From: Paracoccaceae bacterium
GTDB lineage: Bacteria; Pseudomonadota; Alphaproteobacteria; Rhodobacterales; Rhodobacteraceae
Assembly (NCBI GenBank): GCA_902525995.1
Contig: CABZJG010000056.1
Location: forward strand, 1 to 10,119
Direction of reading: 5' to 3'
Length of the DNA stretch: 10,119 nucleotides
The notes beneath the pieces are model-generated. The model was not told the origin of the DNA, did not search any database, and saw only the letters and a program-made list of their open reading frames with translations. How positions within the stretch are numbered: position 1 is the first letter of the stretch; the number at the start of each line of letters is the position of its first letter. The position numbers and the translations under genes are program-made. Shown in pieces: positions 6,385-10,119 of the stretch.

Positions 6385-7146
6385 ATGGCGCGGCGGGTTG
6401 TCATCACAGGCGGCGCTTCTGGCATTGGCCGGACGATAGCAGAGCGCTTTGCAGCGCTGGGCGATCGGGTGGCCATTTGTGATGCTTCAGCAGGACATAT
6501 TGCAGACGTGCAAGCCAAGATGCCCGAGGCGCTAAGCGCACAGGCCGATGTGACTGATGAGCGCCAAATGCAGGCGTTTTTTGATCAGGTAACAGCCGCC
6601 TATGGCGGGCTTGATGTGCTGGTTTCAAACGCCGGTATTGGCGGGCCAGCTGGCAGCATTGAAACTTTAAAGCTAAAGGACTGGCGCCGGTGCCTTAGCG
6701 TTAATCTTGATGGGGCATTTTTGGCCTGTAGGTGGGCCGCCGAGCTGATGCGCGCCCAGAAAAGCGGTCTTATTTTGCTTATGTCTTCGACCTCGGGGCT
6801 ATACGGCGTGCCCAACCGGGCGCCCTATGTGGCGGCGAAATGGGGATTGGTGGGTCTGGCCAAAACCCTTGCTATGGAATTGGGCCCCGCAGGGGTGCGG
6901 GTCAATGCGATCTGCCCCGGCGCTGTCGAGGGCGCGCGGATGGATCAGGTGCTGGCCATGGAAAGTGACTTTACCGGCCGTCCGGCGGCGCAAATTGAAG
7001 CGCAATACAGCCAAGGCGTATCTTTGCGCCGGTTTGTCAGCCCCGAAGATATTGCCGATATGGCGGTTTTTCTGGCCTCGGATGCGGCGCGGCAAATCAC
7101 CGGTCAGGCGATGGCTGTGGACGGGCATACCGAGCGGATGGTGTGA
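6385..7146 (+). CDS. NAD-dependent short-chain dehydrogenase/reductase, possibly D-carnitine dehydrogenase
   Basis: A 253-residue classical SDR. The cofactor loop is TGGASGIG (8-15), and Asp at the end of the second strand (D33) points to NAD(H) over NADP(H). SNAG (81-84), N107, S135, Y148 and K152 complete the catalytic set, and the PGAVEGARMD segment is usual for the family. It starts two bases after the BKACE stop with no visible ribosome site, so its translation is probably coupled. The canonical cdh pathway does not need an SDR. Within this operon a second hydroxy substrate yielding 3-dehydrocarnitine is plausible, and D-carnitine is the obvious candidate because NAD-dependent D-carnitine dehydrogenase activity of SDR type has been described in Agrobacterium. 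Alternatives are a hydroxyacyl-CoA dehydrogenase or another alcohol. SDR membership is secure; the substrate is a guess. Confidence 0.85.
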   Translation: MARRVVITGGASGIGRTIAERFAALGDRVAICDASAGHIADVQAKMPEALSAQADVTDERQMQAFFDQVTAAYGGLDVLVSNAGIGGPAGSIETLKLKDWRRCLSVNLDGAFLACRWAAELMRAQKSGLILLMSSTSGLYGVPNRAPYVAAKWGLVGLAKTLAMELGPAGVRVNAICPGAVEGARMDQVLAMESDFTGRPAAQIEAQYSQGVSLRRFVSPEDIADMAVFLASDAARQITGQAMAVDGHTERMV

Positions 7147-7160
7147 GCTTTATGAGTATT

Positions 7161-7168
7161 GGAAGGGA
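7161..7168 (+). promoter_or_regulatory. Ribosome binding site that sets the carnitine dehydrogenase start
   Basis: GGAAGGGA lies six bases before ATG at 7175. The frame is open farther upstream (to 6827), but that extension runs antiparallel in meaning to the SDR gene and does not resemble any dehydrogenase; the Rossmann fold begins right at this ATG. Confidence 0.75.
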
Positions 7169-7174
7169 CGAAAA

Positions 7175-8587
7175 ATGATTAAGACAGCAGCCATAATTGG
7201 CGGCGGGGTCATTGGTGGTGGCTGGCTGGCGCGGTTTTTGTTGAACGGCTGGGACATCAAGCTGTTTGATCCCGATCCTGAAGCCGAGCGCAAGATCGGT
7301 GATGTTTTGAAAAATGCACGCCATGCGCTGCCAATGCTTTATGAAACGGCCCTGCCAAAGGAAGGCCGGCTTACGATTTGCAAAACCGTCCAAGAGGCAG
7401 TCGCCGATGCCGACTGGATCCAGGAAAGCGTACCCGAGCGGCTCGACATCAAGCATAAGGTCTTTGCGGAAATTCAAACCCATTGCCGCCCTGACGCGAT
7501 CATCGGATCTTCGACCTCTGGCTTTAAACCATCGGAGCTGCAGCAAAATGCGCAGCGCCCAGAGCAAATAATGGTCACCCACCCGTTTAATCCGGTTTAT
7601 TTGCTGCCTTTGATCGAGGTCGTTCCAAGTGATCAGACAGGCGCGCAGCATGTTGAAAAGGCGAAAGAAACTCTCACCTCTGTGGGGCTATACCCGCTGC
7701 ATGTGCGCAAGGAAATAGATGCGCATATTGCGGATCGGTTCTTAGAAGCGGTATGGCGCGAAGGGCTTTGGCTGATCAAGGACGGTATCGCCACCACGGA
7801 AGAAATTGATAATGCCATCCGCTATGGCTTTGGCCTGCGCTGGGCACAAATGGGGCTTTTCGAAACCTACCGCATCGCCGGCGGCGAAGCCGGTATGGCG
7901 CATTTCATTGCCCAGTTCGGCCCTTGCCTTGCATGGCCATGGACCAAGCTGATGGATGTGCCCGAGCTGACCGATGAACTGACCCAGAAAATCGCGGATC
8001 AATCTGATGCGCAGTCCGGGCATAAATCCATACGTGAATTAGAGCGGTTGCGGGATAACAACCTGATTGCGATGATGCGGGCGCTGAAACAGCAAGGCAG
8101 CGCTGCGGGCCGTTTGATCAACGATCACGAAGCCGCTTTGCGCCAAGCGCCAGATACATCCGCCCCGATGCGCACCGTAGAGCGCACCGTGCCCATCGAC
8201 TGGACCGACTATAACGGCCATATGAACGAAAGCCGCTACGGTCAGGTGTTTTCCGATGCTGCAGATGCTTTCATGATCGCCGTGGGGGCAGATGCGGACT
8301 ATATTGCCGCCGGGCATAGTTTCTTTACCGCCGAAACAACGGTGAAATACCTTAGCGAAACCCACGCAGGGCAAAAGATCACTGTTGAGAGCCGCGTGGT
8401 TCTTGCCGATGGCAAGAAGGTAAAACTGGCGCATCAGATGCTTGACGCGTCTGGTCAGCTTTTGGCCAGCTGTGAGCAGTTCATGCTGCACGTAAGCCTT
8501 ACAACCCGAAAATCCTGCCCACCGCTTGCCGGCGTAGAAGCCAAGATCAAAGCGCTTGCCGCGGCCCATAAGGAGGACATCAGATGA
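7175..8587 (+). CDS. cdhA: L-carnitine dehydrogenase fused to a hotdog (betainyl-CoA) thioesterase
   Basis: A 470-residue two-domain protein. Residues 1 to about 320 resemble 3-hydroxyacyl-CoA dehydrogenase: Rossmann loop IGGGVIGGG (8-16), D32 for NAD binding, GSSTSGF (111-117), THPFNP with catalytic His136 and paired Glu148 twelve residues on, then a helical dimer domain. This matches L-carnitine dehydrogenase (EC 1.1.1.108), which makes 3-dehydrocarnitine. Residues about 331-470 are a hotdog thioesterase of the 4-hydroxybenzoyl-CoA type, with the DWTDYNGHMNESRY signature (342-355). Pseudomonas encodes the two activities as separate CdhA and CdhB, while rhizobial and roseobacter proteins carry them fused. 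The fusion joins the first and third steps, flanking the BKACE reaction. The stop overlaps the next start (ATGA, four bases). No lesion is visible. Confidence 0.92.
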   Translation: MIKTAAIIGGGVIGGGWLARFLLNGWDIKLFDPDPEAERKIGDVLKNARHALPMLYETALPKEGRLTICKTVQEAVADADWIQESVPERLDIKHKVFAEIQTHCRPDAIIGSSTSGFKPSELQQNAQRPEQIMVTHPFNPVYLLPLIEVVPSDQTGAQHVEKAKETLTSVGLYPLHVRKEIDAHIADRFLEAVWREGLWLIKDGIATTEEIDNAIRYGFGLRWAQMGLFETYRIAGGEAGMAHFIAQFGPCLAWPWTKLMDVPELTDELTQKIADQSDAQSGHKSIRELERLRDNNLIAMMRALKQQGSAAGRLINDHEAALRQAPDTSAPMRTVERTVPIDWTDYNGHMNESRYGQVFSDAADAFMIAVGADADYIAAGHSFFTAETTVKYLSETHAGQKITVESRVVLADGKKVKLAHQMLDASGQLLASCEQFMLHVSLTTRKSCPPLAGVEAKIKALAAAHKEDIR

Positions 8588-9744
8588 ATTTTGGCCTAAC
8601 CGATGAACAACAAATGATCGTCGATACGGTCCGCAGTTTTGTGGAAAACGAAATCTACCCGCATGAAGATGCGGTTGAGCGCAGCGGCACTGTGCCGCCC
8701 GATATTGCCGAGCAGATCAAACAAAAAACCCTCGATCTTGGGTTTTACGCCTGTAACTTTCCGCAAGAGGTCGGCGGCGCGGGGCTTAGCCATCTTGAAT
8801 TTGCATTGGTCGAGCGCGAACTGGGCCGCGGCTGCATGGCGCTTAATCACTTCTTTGGCCGACCGCAAAATATCCTTATGGCCTGCGAGGGCGATCAGAA
8901 AGAGCGCTATCTGCTGCCCGCGGTGCGCGGCGAAAAAATGGATGCTTTGGCGATGACCGAACCGGGTGCAGGCTCGGATGTGCGCGGCATGTCCTGCGCG
9001 GCCGAGCGTAAGGGCGGTGATTGGGTGCTCAATGGCACCAAGCATTTTATTTCCGGCGCCGATCATGCAGATTTCGTGATCGTCTTTGTGGCCACGGGCG
9101 TTGATGACACCCCGCGCGGGCCAAAGAAACGCATCATCACCTTCCTGGTAGATCGCGGCACGCCAGGGTTTACCATCCGCGATGGCTATAAGTCGGTCAG
9201 CCACCGGGGCTATAAAAATATGATCTTGGAATTTGATGACTGCCGCCTGTCCAATGATCAGGTGCTTGGCGCTGTTGACGGCGGTTTTGCTGTGATGAAT
9301 GAATGGCTTTATGCCACCCGCATCACGGTAGCCACCATGTCGGTCGGTCGCGCGCGGCGCTGCTTTGACTATGCGCTGAACTATGCATCAGAGCGTGAGC
9401 AATTTGGGCAAAAGATTGGAAAATACCAAGGTGTTAGTTTTTAAATCGCTGATATGATTACAGAAATTGATGCTGCCGATTGGCTTACCCTTGCCTCGGC
9501 CTGGCGGCTTGATCAAGGCTTGCCGGCCAACCGTGAAATTGCCAGTGCGAAACTCTATGCCAGTGAAATGCTGGCGCGGGTGACCGACACCACCTTGCAG
9601 ATTTTTGGCGGCATGGGGTTGATGGACGACTTCCCGATCGAGCGGTTCTGGCGCGATGCGCGGGTAGAGCGCATTTGGGACGGCACCTCGGAAATCCAAC
9701 GCCATATCATCAGCCGTGATCTATTGCGCCCGCTTGGGGCGTAA
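8584..9744 (+). pseudogene. Acyl-CoA dehydrogenase interrupted by an in-frame TAA (gamma-butyrobetainyl-CoA dehydrogenase candidate)
   Basis: Read through one stop at codon 287, this is a full acyl-CoA dehydrogenase of 386 codons, the normal family length. The N-terminal half has the flavin and substrate signature TEPGAGSD (125-132) and REQFGQKIGKYQG (271-283). After the stop the same frame continues without loss into the C-terminal helical domain, with FGGMGLMDDFPIERFWRDAR (341-360) and IWDGTSEIQR (364-373). The stop occupies the place where homologues usually have Lys in SFKIAD, so a single AAA-to-TAA change would explain it. At the usual catalytic Glu position (YEGT in medium-chain enzymes) this protein has Asp366. 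The start is set by GGAGG at 8572-8576 and a four-base overlap with cdhA. Expected role: oxidising a trimethylammonium acyl-CoA such as gamma-butyrobetainyl-CoA to the enoyl form. The product ending at 286 would lack the C-terminal domain that helps hold FAD and should be inactive. Another ammonium acyl-CoA is possible. Confidence 0.85.
9442..9444 (+). other. In-frame TAA stop inside the acyl-CoA dehydrogenase
   Basis: The TAA sits in a run of T followed by a run of A (9438-9444 region), between Phe286 and the conserved Ile-Ala-Asp. The frame is unchanged on both sides (8584 and 9454 share phase), so this is a substitution or a compensated run-length change, not a simple frameshift. Confidence 0.9.
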
Positions 9745-9762
9745 CGGTCTAAGGAGCCGAAG

Positions 9763-10119
9763 ATGCGCTTTGATCTTGCAAGGCTGTTCAAACCCAAATC
9801 CATCGCAGTTGTCGGCGGCGGCGTGTGGTGCCGCTCTGTTCTTGAGCAGTGCAAAAAAAATGAACTACCAAGGCGCGCTTTACGCAGTGCATCCGAAGGC
9901 TGATAATGTGGCGGGCCTTAAAGCTGCGGCTTCGGTTCTGGATTTACCTCAGCCGCCAGATGCCTGTTTTGTCGGGGTGAACCGCCATGCCACCGTCGAT
10001 GTGATCGCCGATCTATCGGCCATGGGCGCTGGCGGTGCTGTGTGCTTTGCCTCGGGGTTTTTAGAAGCGCACGCCGAGGCAGATGACGGCGCATCCCTGC
10101 AAAACGCGCTGCGGGAGTA
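9763..10119 (+). pseudogene. Acyl-CoA synthetase (CoA-binding domain type), frameshifted near its start and cut by the window edge
   Basis: ATG at 9763 follows AAGGAG (9751-9756) by six bases, 18 bases after the previous stop. The first 32 codons read as the N-terminus of an ADP-forming-type acyl-CoA synthetase: LFKPKSIAVVGGGVWCRSVL is the first strand and loop of its CoA-binding Rossmann domain. At a run of eight A (9853-9860) the frame is lost and the annotated frame ends at TGA 9901-9903 after 46 codons. Dropping one A restores an open frame to the right edge with the expected continuation: GALYAVHPKA, then DACFVGVNR and GAGGAVCFASGF. Such enzymes make an acyl-CoA from an acid, CoA and NTP. 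Here it could activate gamma-butyrobetaine, crotonobetaine or carnitine for the preceding dehydrogenase. Most of the gene, including any ATP-grasp domain, lies outside. Confidence 0.82.
9853..9860 (+). repeat. A8 homopolymer at the frameshift point
   Basis: Eight consecutive A, where seven would keep the ligase in frame. Runs of this length invite replication slippage, polymerase slippage during transcription, and sequencing error. An ATG at 9860-9862, formed by the last A, is in the restored frame and could allow internal initiation. Confidence 0.8.

Noticed and set aside
6827..7174. Long upstream extension of the carnitine dehydrogenase reading frame
   Set aside because: It lies inside the SDR gene in another frame, has an atypical Trp/Arg-rich composition, and the true start at 7175 has its own ribosome site and begins the Rossmann fold.
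1..10119. CRISPR arrays, tRNA or rRNA genes, transposases, phage genes
   Set aside because: No repeat-spacer pattern, clover-leaf sequence, rRNA segment, insertion-sequence ends or mobile-element proteins seen on either strand.

Overview
The window looks like chromosomal DNA from a marine roseobacter-type alphaproteobacterium (Rhodobacterales). This rests on gene content and order, not on a database search. The pointers are a small 'virulence factor'-family protein beside a MetF-like protein and a pterin-binding methyltransferase, the ppx-rlmE pair, and a carnitine operon with a dehydrogenase-thioesterase fusion. Base composition is uneven: a sample 60-base line in ppx (2761-2820) has 27 G+C, one in the carnitine dehydrogenase (7861-7920) has 38.

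Layout. (1) 1-2318, minus strand: a three-gene one-carbon operon read right to left, made of a small PF13769-like protein, a divergent methylenetetrahydrofolate reductase (GTG start), and a methyltetrahydrofolate:corrinoid methyltransferase that runs off the left edge. Its leader (2340-2408) is built from four inverted repeats that nearly abut. (2) 2319-2615: a 297-base divergent intergenic region. (3) 2616-4444, plus strand: ppx/gppA and rlmE, joined by a one-base overlap. (4) 4426-5391, minus strand: a GlxA/CdhR-type AraC regulator, convergent with rlmE and overlapping its 3' end by 19 bases. (5) 5471 to the right edge, plus strand: a tightly packed operon divergent from the regulator, encoding a BKACE-family enzyme, an SDR dehydrogenase, an L-carnitine dehydrogenase fused to a hotdog thioesterase, an acyl-CoA dehydrogenase, and the start of a CoA-binding-domain acyl-CoA synthetase.

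How region 5 works, by analogy with the known cdh pathway. Carnitine is oxidised to 3-dehydrocarnitine, cleaved with acetyl-CoA to betainyl-CoA and acetoacetate, and the thioester is hydrolysed to glycine betaine. The acyl-CoA dehydrogenase and CoA ligase could bring gamma-butyrobetaine or crotonobetaine into the same route. The SDR could oxidise a second hydroxy substrate such as D-carnitine. The regulator probably senses a pathway metabolite.

The most striking points are two successive lesions in the last two genes: an in-frame TAA in the acyl-CoA dehydrogenase (9442-9444), and a +1 shift in a run of eight A (9853-9860) in the ligase. They mean recent decay of the gamma-butyrobetaine arm, sequence errors, or a slippage/recoding mechanism. 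The other notable points are the structured leader of the one-carbon operon, the loss of a canonical Asp in its MetF, and two dyads in the cdhR/BKACE promoter region.
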